From Chitinolyticbacter meiyuanensis (GTDB taxonomy: Bacteria > Pseudomonadota > Gammaproteobacteria > Burkholderiales > Chitinibacteraceae), in NCBI RefSeq assembly GCF_008033135.1, contig NZ_CP041335.1, forward strand, positions 1,275,513 through 1,339,512: a stretch of 64,000 bases of DNA, read 5' to 3'. Each line of letters begins with the position of its first letter. The first letter of the stretch is position 1. A program made the translations under genes and the position numbers. A model generated the notes under the pieces. That model was not told the DNA's origin. It was given only the letters and a program-made list of their open reading frames with translations, and searched no databases. Shown in pieces: positions 26,754 through 35,600 of the stretch.

Positions 26754-26775
26754 CGGGCGGCCTGGGCCGCCCGTT
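26754..26775 (-). terminator. Terminator after the cytochrome gene
   Basis: Stem ACGGGCGGCC / GGCCGCCCGT with a 2-nt loop, 20 nt after the cytochrome stop, followed on the minus strand by TTTCGTTTT. Confidence 0.7.
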
Positions 26776-26794
26776 CTGATGATCCAGCTTGGCC

Positions 26795-27544
26795 TTACTT
26801 GGCGGCGTTGATCATATAGAGGGCTGCTGCCTTGAACTCCTCATCGGAGCCCTGGTAGCCACCCTTGGGCGGCATGGCATTCAGACCCTTGATGCCGATG
26901 GCGACGGCGGCATCGATACCGTCCTTCAGGCGCGGCGCCCAAGCCGCCTTGTCACCGAATTTCGGCGCACCCGAGATGCCGGCAGCGTGGCAGGCCATGC
27001 AGACGGAATCGTAGATCTCCTTGCCCTTGGTGGCCGGATCGATGGCGCCACCTGCGGCCGCAGCAACCTTGGGCTCCTCGAACTTGGCACCGGCGGCATT
27101 GGCCATGAAGGCCACTGCACGCTTCACTTCATCGTCGGTCAGGTCGGCAGCGCCGCCCTTGGCCGGCATGGCATTGAAGCCACCGATGGCATGCTTGGAC
27201 AACGTGTCGTAGCCCTGCGCGATCCGGGCGCCCCAGGCACCAGCGTCGCCAAACTTCGGGGCGCCGGCGAGGCCGGCGTCATGACAGGACATACAGACGG
27301 CTTCATACACCGATTTGCCGCTGCGCGAGCCGGGGGCCGCCGCATCGACGACCTTCACGCTGCCCACCGGTTGCAGCCGGGCCGAAATGGCCTCGCCTGT
27401 CATGGTGGCAAGGCCCAGATCGACGCCACTGCCGGACGTGAACAGCTTGGCCACCAGGAAAATAAGCAGCGGAAAACCGATCAACGCTGCCACGATCATG
27501 CCTACAACTTTTTGTGCGCCGCTAGCGACATTGGAACCGCTCAT
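26795..27544 (-). CDS. Membrane-anchored dihaem cytochrome c (c5-type)
   Basis: A 249-aa protein with an N-terminal TM anchor (residues 12-36) and two homologous haem c domains, each with CxxCH (CMSCH and CMACH) and a downstream Met ligand context (GGFNAMPAKGG and KGLNAMPPKGG). It resembles the c5 cytochromes of Neisseriales that carry electrons from the bc1 complex to terminal oxidases or nitrite reductase. The ATG at 27544 has AGGGATGG upstream; 27562 and 27580 are alternatives. Monocistronic with its own terminator. Confidence 0.88.
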   Translation of the reverse strand: MSGSNVASGAQKVVGMIVAALIGFPLLIFLVAKLFTSGSGVDLGLATMTGEAISARLQPVGSVKVVDAAAPGSRSGKSVYEAVCMSCHDAGLAGAPKFGDAGAWGARIAQGYDTLSKHAIGGFNAMPAKGGAADLTDDEVKRAVAFMANAAGAKFEEPKVAAAAGGAIDPATKGKEIYDSVCMACHAAGISGAPKFGDKAAWAPRLKDGIDAAVAIGIKGLNAMPPKGGYQGSDEEFKAAALYMINAAK

Positions 27545-27692
27545 GCTGCCATCCCTAGTCATTGTTTGGATTTGATGCAAAGGGTGGGAACCCCTTGCCT
27601 GATAACCGCGCGGATTATACCGGCAAAGCCTTGCACCAGAAAGCAGCGCATGGACGCACCGTTCGATTCGCGCTATGATCCGCTCCCTTGAC

Positions 27693-27769
27693 GCGCTCGT
27701 AGCTCAGTTGGATAGAGTGTCAGTTTCCGAAGCTGAAGGTCACAGGTTCGATCCCTGTCGGGCGCGCCA
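27693..27769 (+). tRNA. tRNA-Arg (anticodon CCG), CCA encoded
   Basis: The acceptor stem GCGCTCG pairs with CGGGCGC (one G-T), the D-arm is AGCTCAGTTGGATAGAG, the anticodon loop TTCCGAA gives CCG, the T-arm is ACAGGTTCGATCCCTGT, and CCA is encoded at 27767-27769. It decodes CGG. No integrase or repeated tRNA end is seen nearby. Confidence 0.95.
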
Positions 27770-27910
27770 CTTCCCTCCTGCAATACCCCATTCCACGTTG
27801 TAGTCCCGATTCCAGCCAAGGCACTTTGTTTTGTGGCAAGGCGAGCCTGCTTGCGCTGAAATCACTCAGGTGGCGTGCTAAATTGGCAACAATCAAGCAC
27901 GGAGCTGACT

Positions 27911-28234
27911 ATGCCTTACGTCCAACGCGGGCTCGGCGGCGAGATCACAGCGCTGTATGCGCAGCCGCATCCCGGTGCCGAGGAATTCGTGCCCCACGCC
28001 AGCCCGGATGTGCTGGCCTTTCTTGGCCAAGCCGAAGATCGGGCGCTGTTCGGTGAGCTCGACATCGAGTTCGTGCGCGTGATCGAGGATCTGATCGATG
28101 TACTGATCCAGAAGAACGTGTTCAAGCTGACCGATCTGCCGCCGCAGGCCCAGGCCAAGCTGCTGGCGCGACAAAGGCTGCGCAAGCGGCTGAATGGCCC
28201 GTCCTTGCTCGGGAGCGGCAACGACGTGATCTGA
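27911..28234 (+). CDS. Small conserved protein, often labelled tryptophan synthase beta-like
   Basis: A 107-aa acidic protein beginning MPYVQRGLGGEITALYAQPHPGAEEF and containing FVRVIEDLIDVLIQKNVFKLTDLPPQAQAKLLARQRLR. This family is widespread in betaproteobacteria and is commonly given the misleading name tryptophan synthase subunit beta-like, although it has no PLP site. GGAG lies 9 nt before the ATG at 27911. Function unknown. Confidence 0.75.
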   Translation: MPYVQRGLGGEITALYAQPHPGAEEFVPHASPDVLAFLGQAEDRALFGELDIEFVRVIEDLIDVLIQKNVFKLTDLPPQAQAKLLARQRLRKRLNGPSLLGSGNDVI

Positions 28235-28287
28235 ACGATTTGCGCCTGGCGTAGTCCCGTGTGTAACCGTGCACATGAGTATGAGCG

Positions 28288-28315
28288 GTTAAATTTTGGG
28301 AGTGGACGGTAGAAT
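28288..28315 (+). promoter_or_regulatory. Possible promoter of the lapB operon
   Basis: GTTAAA (28288-28293) and TAGAAT (28310-28315) are spaced by 16 nt, 63 nt before the lapB start. Only the -10 box is close to consensus. Confidence 0.35.
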
Positions 28316-28378
28316 GCCGGCCATGATCGAAGCGGAGATCGCCCTTGCAATAGGGGCGGCACAGGATGGAAACAAGCG

Positions 28379-30541
28379 ATGACGGGCACTGAACAGGCTC
28401 GCAATACCGACTGGCAAATGGCTGGTCGCCACGGTCATTTCGACCCCTTGCTCGATTGTCTGGTCGAAGTGACCCGCATCCATGGTTCGCCCTCCACGCG
28501 GGAGGCGCTGTCCGCCGGCCTGCCACTGGTGGATCAGCGCATCACGCCGTCGCTGTTGCCGCGTGCTGCGTCTCGCGCTGGCTTCAGCGCCCGTGTGGTC
28601 CGGCGCGGGCTCGCTGAACTGCCCGATCAGCTGATGCCGATGATCTTGCTGCTGGATGACCGGCAGGCCTGCGTGCTGCTGGAACATCTGCCGGGCGAAC
28701 GGGTGCGCGTGCGTTTCCCGGAAAGCGGCGAGACGGCCGAGGACATGAGCCGGCGCGAGCTGGAGCAGCGCTACAGCGGCGTGGCCATCTTCGTGCGACC
28801 ACGCTTCCGCTTCGAGGCGCGTGCGCCGGAGCTGGGCAAGATCCGCGAGCGGCACTGGTTCTGGGGTGTGGTGTTCGAGAACTGGCGGCTCTATCGCGAC
28901 ACATTGCTCGCAGCATTGTTGATCAATGTATTCGCGCTGGCGATGCCGTTGTTCTCGATGAATGTCTATGACCGCGTGGTGCCCAACCATGCGACCGAAA
29001 CGCTGTGGGTGCTTGCCATTGGCGCGTTGCTGATCCTGTTGTTCGATTTCGTGCTGCGCACTGTGCGTGGCTACATCGTCGATGTCGCGTCCAAGCGCAT
29101 CGACGTCAAGCTGTCGGCGCTGATCATGGAGCGAGTGCTCGGTATCCGCATGGAATATCGGCCGGCGTCGGTTGGCGCGTTTGCCGCCAACCTGCGTGCC
29201 TTCGAATCAGTGCGCGATTTCATCGCTTCGGCGTCCGTCACCACGCTGATCGACTTGCCGTTCGTATTCGTCTTCCTGTTGGTGCTGATCTGGCTGTCGC
29301 CGTGGTTCCTGCTGCCACCGCTGGTGGGCATGCTGTTGATCATCGGCTTCACCTACCTTGCACAGCACAAGATGCACGAGATGGTGGAGCTGACGCAGCG
29401 CGCCTCGTCGCAGCGCAATGCCACGCTGGTGGAAAGCCTTGTCGGCATCGAGGCGATCAAGGCGACCTGTTCGGAAAGCCACTTCCAGCGTCGCTGGGAA
29501 CGCGCCGGCCTTTTCATCGCGCAGATCGGGGGCCGGCTCAAGCTGTTGTCGAGCACCACGGTGAACTTCGCCAACTTTATCCAGCAGCTGGTCAATGTGG
29601 TCACCGTCATTGTCGGTGTCTATCTATTGATTGACGCGCAGATCTCGATGGGCGCGATCATCGCGGCCTCCATGTTGTCTGGCCGTGCCCTGGCGCCGCT
29701 GGGACAGGTGGCTGGCGTGATGATGCAGTACCAGAACGCGCGCACCTCGCTGGCCGGGCTCGAGTCGCAGATGACCTTGCCGGTGGAGCTGCCCAACGAC
29801 GCCAATTTCCTGCACCGCAAACAGTTCAAGGGTGACATCGAGTTCCGCGAGGTGAGCTTCGGCTACCAGGACGGCCAGCAGGTGTTGCGCAACGTTTCGT
29901 TCCGCATCAAGGCTGGTGAGCGCGTCGGCATCATCGGCCGGATCGGCTCGGGCAAGACCACGATCGAGAAATTGCTGCTCGGCCTCTACCACCCCACCCA
30001 GGGCGCCGTGCTGGTCGACGGTATTGATACGCGCCAGATCTACCCGGCCGAACTGCGCCATGCCATTGGCTACGTGCCGCAGGAACCGCTGCTGTTCTAC
30101 GGCACGCTGCGCGAGAACATCGCCTTGGGTGCTCCGTTCACCGACGATGCGATGCTGCTGGCCGCCGCCGCCGTGGCGGGGGTCAGCGAGTTTGCCCATG
30201 CCCACCCGCGTGGCTTCGACATGCCGGTGGGCGAGCGCGGCGAGTCGTTGTCCGGTGGTCAGCGCCAGGCCGTGGTGATTGCCCGCGCATTGCTGAACGA
30301 TCCGCCGATGCTGCTGCTGGACGAGCCGACCAGCTCGATGGATCACCAATCCGAAGAGCGCCTGAAGACACAGCTACGCGCATTGATCGCCGGCAAGACC
30401 ATGCTACTGGTCACGCACCGCACCTCGCTGCTCGATCTCGTCGACCGGCTGATCGTGCTCGATCGCGGTACCGTAGTGGCGGATGGCCCCAAGGCACTGG
30501 TGATTGAGGCGCTGCAACAAGGCAAGGTGGGGCGCGGATGA
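28379..30541 (+). CDS. lapB: Type I secretion ABC transporter LapB
   Basis: A 720-aa permease-ATPase of the LssB/LapB family. The N-terminal 130 residues form a C39-like domain without the catalytic Cys motif, as usual for RTX exporters. Then come a six-TM region (about 160-440) and an ATPase with Walker A IIGRIGSGKTT (about 518), signature SLSGGQRQ (about 623), Walker B MLLLDEPTSSMD and the H-loop LVTHRTSLL. It exports the giant adhesin encoded downstream together with LapC and LapE. The last codons overlap the lapC start (ATGA). Confidence 0.9.
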   Translation: MTGTEQARNTDWQMAGRHGHFDPLLDCLVEVTRIHGSPSTREALSAGLPLVDQRITPSLLPRAASRAGFSARVVRRGLAELPDQLMPMILLLDDRQACVLLEHLPGERVRVRFPESGETAEDMSRRELEQRYSGVAIFVRPRFRFEARAPELGKIRERHWFWGVVFENWRLYRDTLLAALLINVFALAMPLFSMNVYDRVVPNHATETLWVLAIGALLILLFDFVLRTVRGYIVDVASKRIDVKLSALIMERVLGIRMEYRPASVGAFAANLRAFESVRDFIASASVTTLIDLPFVFVFLLVLIWLSPWFLLPPLVGMLLIIGFTYLAQHKMHEMVELTQRASSQRNATLVESLVGIEAIKATCSESHFQRRWERAGLFIAQIGGRLKLLSSTTVNFANFIQQLVNVVTVIVGVYLLIDAQISMGAIIAASMLSGRALAPLGQVAGVMMQYQNARTSLAGLESQMTLPVELPNDANFLHRKQFKGDIEFREVSFGYQDGQQVLRNVSFRIKAGERVGIIGRIGSGKTTIEKLLLGLYHPTQGAVLVDGIDTRQIYPAELRHAIGYVPQEPLLFYGTLRENIALGAPFTDDAMLLAAAAVAGVSEFAHAHPRGFDMPVGERGESLSGGQRQAVVIARALLNDPPMLLLDEPTSSMDHQSEERLKTQLRALIAGKTMLLVTHRTSLLDLVDRLIVLDRGTVVADGPKALVIEALQQGKVGRG

Positions 30542-31950
30542 TGAACAAACTGCTCGTGATCTGGCGCCGAATGACCGGGCGCCTGCTGGAAACCAGCTCG
30601 GCGTGGTTCGACCGTTATCTGTTCTCCAATGAACGGCGCGATGTGGCGGCTGCCGATTCCGATTTCATTGCCGATGCCGATTGGGCCATCGTGCAGCAGA
30701 ACCCACGCGGTTCGCGCATCCTGGTCTGGCTCGCTGCGGCAGCCTTGTTGGTGTTGCTTGCCTGGGCGGCGCTGGCCAAGGTCGATGAAGTCACCCGGGG
30801 CGAAGGCAAGGTGATCCCGTCGCGGCAGATCCAGATCGTGCAAAGCCTCGACGGTGGCATGGTGCAGGAAATCCTGGTGCGCGAAGGCCAGCAGGTCGCC
30901 AAGGGGCAATTGCTGCTGAAAATCGATCCGACGCGCTTTGTTTCCTCCTTGCGGGAAAACCAGGCGCAGTTCCTGTCGTTGAAGGCCAAGGCCGCACGCT
31001 TGGAGGCGCTGGCTTCAGGCAAGGCGTTCGAGGTACCGCCGGAGGTGTCCCAGCAGGCGCCGGATCTGGTCGAGCAGGAACGGCTACTGTATCAGTCGCG
31101 CGTGGCGGAACTCGATGCCACATTGGGCGTGGCGCGTCAGCAGCTGGCGCAACGCAGCCAGGAAATGAACGAGGTGCGTGCCAAGCGCGATCAGGCGAGC
31201 CAGAGCTATGAGCTCACCCGCCAGGAGCTCGATGCGACCAAGCCGCTGCTGAAGAGCGGTGCGGTATCCGACGTCGAAGTGCTGCGCCTGGAGCGCGACT
31301 TGGCCCGCTTCCGTGGTGACCGAGATGCGGCTGCTGCACAGATTCCCCGGATCCAGGCGGCCATCGGCGAAGCCAGCCGCAAGCAGCAGGAAGTGGAGCT
31401 GGCATTCCGCAACCAGGCCAGCAGTGAGCTTTCGGAAACGCTGGGCAAGCTCGCCAGCCTGTCCGAAGGCAAGGTGGCGCTGGCGGACCGGGTGAAGCAA
31501 TCGGATGTGCGCTCGCCGGTGAAGGGCACGGTGCAGCGCTTGCTGGTCAATACCGAGGGTGGCGTGGTCCAGCCAGGCAAGGATGTGATCGAGATCGTGC
31601 CTGCCGATGATGCACTGCTGCTCGAAGCGCGCATCCAGCCGCGCGACATCGCATTCCTGCGGCCGGGCCAGCCGGCGCTGGTCAAGTTCACCGCCTACGA
31701 TTTCGCCACCTATGGCGGGCTGGAAGCCACGCTGGAGCAGATCTCCGCCGATACCATCACCGATGAAAAAGGCAATGCCTTCTACGTGGTGAAGGTGCGG
31801 ACCAAGACCAGCTACCTGGGGCATGAAGCGCATCGCATCATTCCCGGCATGGTGGCGGAGGTCGACATTCTGACCGGCAAGAAGACCATTCTTTCCTACC
31901 TGTTGAAACCGGTGCTGCGCGCCAAGGCCAATGCATTGACCGAGCGATGA
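30538..31950 (+). CDS. lapC: HlyD-family membrane fusion protein LapC
   Basis: A 470-aa periplasmic adaptor. A cytoplasmic N-terminus is followed by one TM helix (about 62-82), a barrel-sandwich hybrid (GEGKVIPSRQIQIVQSLDGGMVQEILVREGQQVAKGQLLLKID), a long coiled coil (about 130-310) and the C-terminal HlyD signature (SYLGHEAHRIIPGMVAEVDILTGKKTILSYLLKPV). It bridges LapB to the TolC-like LapE. Starts at ATGATG overlapping the lapB stop; the stop overlaps the next gene's ATG. Confidence 0.92.
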   Translation: MMNKLLVIWRRMTGRLLETSSAWFDRYLFSNERRDVAAADSDFIADADWAIVQQNPRGSRILVWLAAAALLVLLAWAALAKVDEVTRGEGKVIPSRQIQIVQSLDGGMVQEILVREGQQVAKGQLLLKIDPTRFVSSLRENQAQFLSLKAKAARLEALASGKAFEVPPEVSQQAPDLVEQERLLYQSRVAELDATLGVARQQLAQRSQEMNEVRAKRDQASQSYELTRQELDATKPLLKSGAVSDVEVLRLERDLARFRGDRDAAAAQIPRIQAAIGEASRKQQEVELAFRNQASSELSETLGKLASLSEGKVALADRVKQSDVRSPVKGTVQRLLVNTEGGVVQPGKDVIEIVPADDALLLEARIQPRDIAFLRPGQPALVKFTAYDFATYGGLEATLEQISADTITDEKGNAFYVVKVRTKTSYLGHEAHRIIPGMVAEVDILTGKKTILSYLLKPVLRAKANALTER

Positions 31951-32555
31951 CGATTACGCTGCTTTCCCAAGATATTGCGCTGCTGGCGCACTGGCGTGGG
32001 CTTACCGATGTGCTACCCAGGCTGAGTGCCGATCCGGTTCAACTGCTCGATGCGCTGCCGGATCGCACCCTGGTGCTGTGCGATCTCGATTGCCCCGGCT
32101 TGCCGTCCTTGTCTGATGTGCGCTGGCTGAGCTGGAACAACCGCCTGCGGCTGATCGCTGCGAGCAGCCTGCCGCACGCGGATCAAAACGTGGCGGCGTT
32201 GTCTGCCGGTTTCCATGGTTATGCACACGCTTATGCTTCGTTGTCAGACTGGAGACAGATTTTGGCGACAGTGGAAGCGGGTGGATTCTGGATCGGGCCG
32301 GAAATCATGGCTCGCCTGTTGGGCACATTGCGGCAAGCGGCCCAACCCAACGTTTCCGCTGGCTGGCGTACGCAGCTTTCCTCGCGCGAGGCAGATGTGG
32401 CCGAGCGCGCAGCGCGCGGCCTGCCGAACAAGCAGATTGCCCGCGAGCTCGATATCACCGAGCGCACGGTGAAGGCCCATCTCACGGCGGCATTCGGCAA
32501 ACTGGGCGTACACGACCGCCTGCAGCTTGCCCTGCTGATCAATGGCATGGGCTGA
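31947..32555 (+). CDS. LuxR-type DNA-binding regulator in the lap operon
   Basis: A 202-aa protein. The C-terminal GerE/LuxR HTH is clear (LSSREADVAERAARGLPNKQIARELDITERTVKAHLTAAFGKLGVHDRLQLAL, about residues 140-198). The N-terminal 120 residues look like a response-regulator receiver but lack the usual acidic pair at the start; the LVLCDLDCPG segment is where the phosphoacceptor Asp would be. It may be phosphorylation-independent. Its start overlaps lapC by ATGA and its stop is 118 bp before the adhesin gene, so it is a natural candidate to control the adhesin. Confidence 0.8.
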   Translation: MTITLLSQDIALLAHWRGLTDVLPRLSADPVQLLDALPDRTLVLCDLDCPGLPSLSDVRWLSWNNRLRLIAASSLPHADQNVAALSAGFHGYAHAYASLSDWRQILATVEAGGFWIGPEIMARLLGTLRQAAQPNVSAGWRTQLSSREADVAERAARGLPNKQIARELDITERTVKAHLTAAFGKLGVHDRLQLALLINGMG

Positions 32556-32594
32556 ATCAGTATTTGATGATGTAAGTGACGAACGGTCGATCGC

Positions 32595-32611
32595 TTGTAC
32601 TTAGGTACAAT
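32595..32611 (+). promoter_or_regulatory. Palindrome overlapping a -10 box upstream of the adhesin
   Basis: TTGTAC-TTAG-GTACAA (32595-32610) is a perfect 6-bp inverted repeat, extended by TCG and CGA one base further out. Its right arm contains TACAAT (32606-32611), a good -10 hexamer, 62 nt before the adhesin ATG. This is a plausible operator/promoter overlap, perhaps for the LuxR-type regulator just upstream. Confidence 0.4.
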
Positions 32612-32673
32612 CGATTTTCCACCTGACGGCGCCTAGGCTGTGATCCATCCCTTCATGGATTCTGGATCACCCC

Positions 32674-35600
32674 ATGGCTACCACTCCCGACCACGCCTCC
32701 ATCGTCCGTATCCTCGGTGCCGCCTATGTGCGCGATGCCGATGGCAAGCTCACGGCACTCAAGCCCGGCGACCAACTGACCGAGCAGCAAGTGCTGGTCA
32801 CGGCGGCGGATGGCAGCGTGGTGCTGCTGTTGCCCAACGGCGAGCAGGTCACGGTTGGCGCGGATCGCAGCGTGCTGATCGATGGCACCTTGCTCGGGAC
32901 GGCTCCAGCCGACCCGGTCGATGCCGCACTGGCTGAGGTGAATGCTGAAACGGCCAAGGTCGAGCAGCTGCTGGCGCAGGGGGGGGACCTTTCCACCGAG
33001 CTCGATCCCACTGCAGCGGGTTTGACGGCAGGCGGCCAGGAAAGCGGCCACTCTTTTGTCCGCTTGATGCGGATCGTCGAGTCACTCGACAACGACACCT
33101 TCAATTTTGCCGATGTCGCGCAGGACCAGCGCCCAGAGCTGTTCAATGACAGCGGCAATGTGCAGGCCCAAGGTGATGTCGTCACCGAGACACCCACGCC
33201 CGCACCTGTACCTACCCCGACGCCTACCCCGGGCAATTCGGCACCCGATGCGCAGGATGTCAGCGTTACAACTACTGAAGACACCGCGCTGAACGGCCAG
33301 CTGACCGCCACCGATGTCGACGGCGACCCGCTGAGCTTCAGCAAGGGCAGCGACCCGGTGCACGGCACGGTCACGGTCAACCCGAACGGCAGCTGGACCT
33401 ACACGCCGAACCCGGACTACAACGGCAACGACAGTTTCACGGTGGTAGTCAGCGATGGTAAGGGGGGTACCGATACCGTCACCGTCAATGTCGGCGTCAC
33501 ACCGGTGAACGACGCACCGGTGCTGACCGACACCAACGGCAACCCGCTGGGCAACGACCTCAGCGTCACCACCCCGGAAGACACCCCGGTGAACGGCCAG
33601 CTGACCGCCACCGACGTCGACGGCGACCCGCTGAGCTTCAGCAAGGGCAGCGACCCGGCGCACGGCACGGTCACGGTCAACCCGGACGGCAGCTGGACCT
33701 ACACGCCGAACGCCAATTACAACGGCAGCGACAGCTTCACCGTCACGGTCAGTGACGGCCAGGGCGGCACCGACACCGTCACCGTCAACGTCGGCATCAC
33801 CCCGGTGGCCGACCCGGCCGTGATTGGCGGCGACGACCAAGGCGCCGTCACCGAAGACCTCGGCGTGGTCGCCGGCAAGCTCAGCGACACCGGCACGCTC
33901 ACGGTGAGCGACCCGGATGCCGGGCAATCGAGCTTCAGCGCCGGTGCCGCCACCCCGGTGGGCGCCACCCTGGGTGGCCTCACCATCGATGCGGCCGGTC
34001 ACTGGACCTACCAGGTCGACAACGCCGCCGTGCAATACCTCAAGGCCGGCGAGACCAAGACCGAACAGTTCACGGTGCAGAGCGCCGACGGCACCAGCCA
34101 CGTCATCAGCGTGGTGATCACCGGCACCAACGACGGCCCGGTGGCCAATGCCGACGTCGCCAGCACCGCCATCAACACCCCGCTCAGCAACATCGACGTG
34201 CTGGCCAACGACACCGACGTCGACGGCAACCCGCTGACGGTGACGAATGCCAGCCTGGTCGACCCCAGCAAGGGCACGGTCACGCTCAACCCGGACGGCA
34301 CGCTCAACTTCGTGCCGGCCAGCAACGTCACCGGCCCGGTCAGCATCAGCTACCAGATCAAGGACAGCGAAGGCGCCACCGCCACTGGCACCTTGACGGT
34401 CAACGTCGGCGCCAACACCCCGCCGACCGGGGCCGACCAGACCGTCACGCTGCTGGAAGACGGCAGCCACGGCTTCAGCGCCGGCGACTTCGGCTTCAAC
34501 GACAGCGATGTGGGTCAGACCTTCCAGGCGGTGCGGATCGACAGCCTGCCGGGTGCCGGCAGCCTGACGCTGAACGGCGTCCCGGTCAGCGCCAACCAGG
34601 TGATCAACGTCGCCGACCTTGGCAACCTGGTGTTCACGCCGGCCGCCAACGCCAACGGCGTGGGCTATGCCAGCTTCACCTTCAGCGTGCAGGACAGCGC
34701 GGGTGGGTTCGACACGGTGCCGAACACGGTGCGCTTCAACGTCACGGCGGTGAACGACGCACCGGTGCTGACCGACACCAACGGCAACCCGCTGGGCAAC
34801 GACCTCAGCGTCACCACCCCGGAAGACACCCCGGTGAACGGCCAGCTGACCGCCACCGACGTCGACGGCGACCCGCTGAGCTTCAGCAAGGGCAGCGACC
34901 CGGCGCACGGCACGGTCACGGTCAACCCGGACGGCAGCTGGACCTACACGCCGAACGCCAATTACAACGGCAGCGACAGCTTCACCGTCACGGTCAGTGA
35001 CGGCCAGGGCGGCACCGACACCGTCACCGTCAACGTCGGCATCACCCCGGTGGCCGACCCGGCCGTGATTGGCGGCGACGACCAAGGCGCCGTCACCGAA
35101 GACCTCGGCGTGGTCGCCGGCAAGCTCAGCGACACCGGCACGCTCACGGTGAGCGACCCGGATGCCGGGCAATCGAGCTTCAGCGCCGGTGCCGCCACCC
35201 CGGTGGGCGCCACCCTGGGTGGCCTCACCATCGATGCGGCCGGTCACTGGACCTACCAGGTCGACAACGCCGCCGTGCAATACCTCAAGGCCGGCGAGAC
35301 CAAGACCGAACAGTTCACGGTGCAGAGCGCCGACGGCACCAGCCACGTCATCAGCGTGGTGATCACCGGCACCAACGACGGCCCGGTGGCCAATGCCGAC
35401 GTCGCCAGCACCGCCATCAACACCCCGCTCAGCAACATCGACGTGCTGGCCAACGACACCGACGTCGACGGCAACCCGCTGACGGTGACGAATGCCAGCC
35501 TGGTCGACCCCAGCAAGGGCACGGTCACGCTCAACCCGGACGGCACGCTCAACTTCGTGCCGGCCAGCAACGTCACCGGCCCGGTCAGCATCAGCTACCA

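Noticed and set aside
28314..28381. Short leader ORF overlapping the lapB start by ATGA
   Set aside because: Its ATG overlaps the proposed -10 box, there is no ribosome-binding site, and the 22-residue product looks random.
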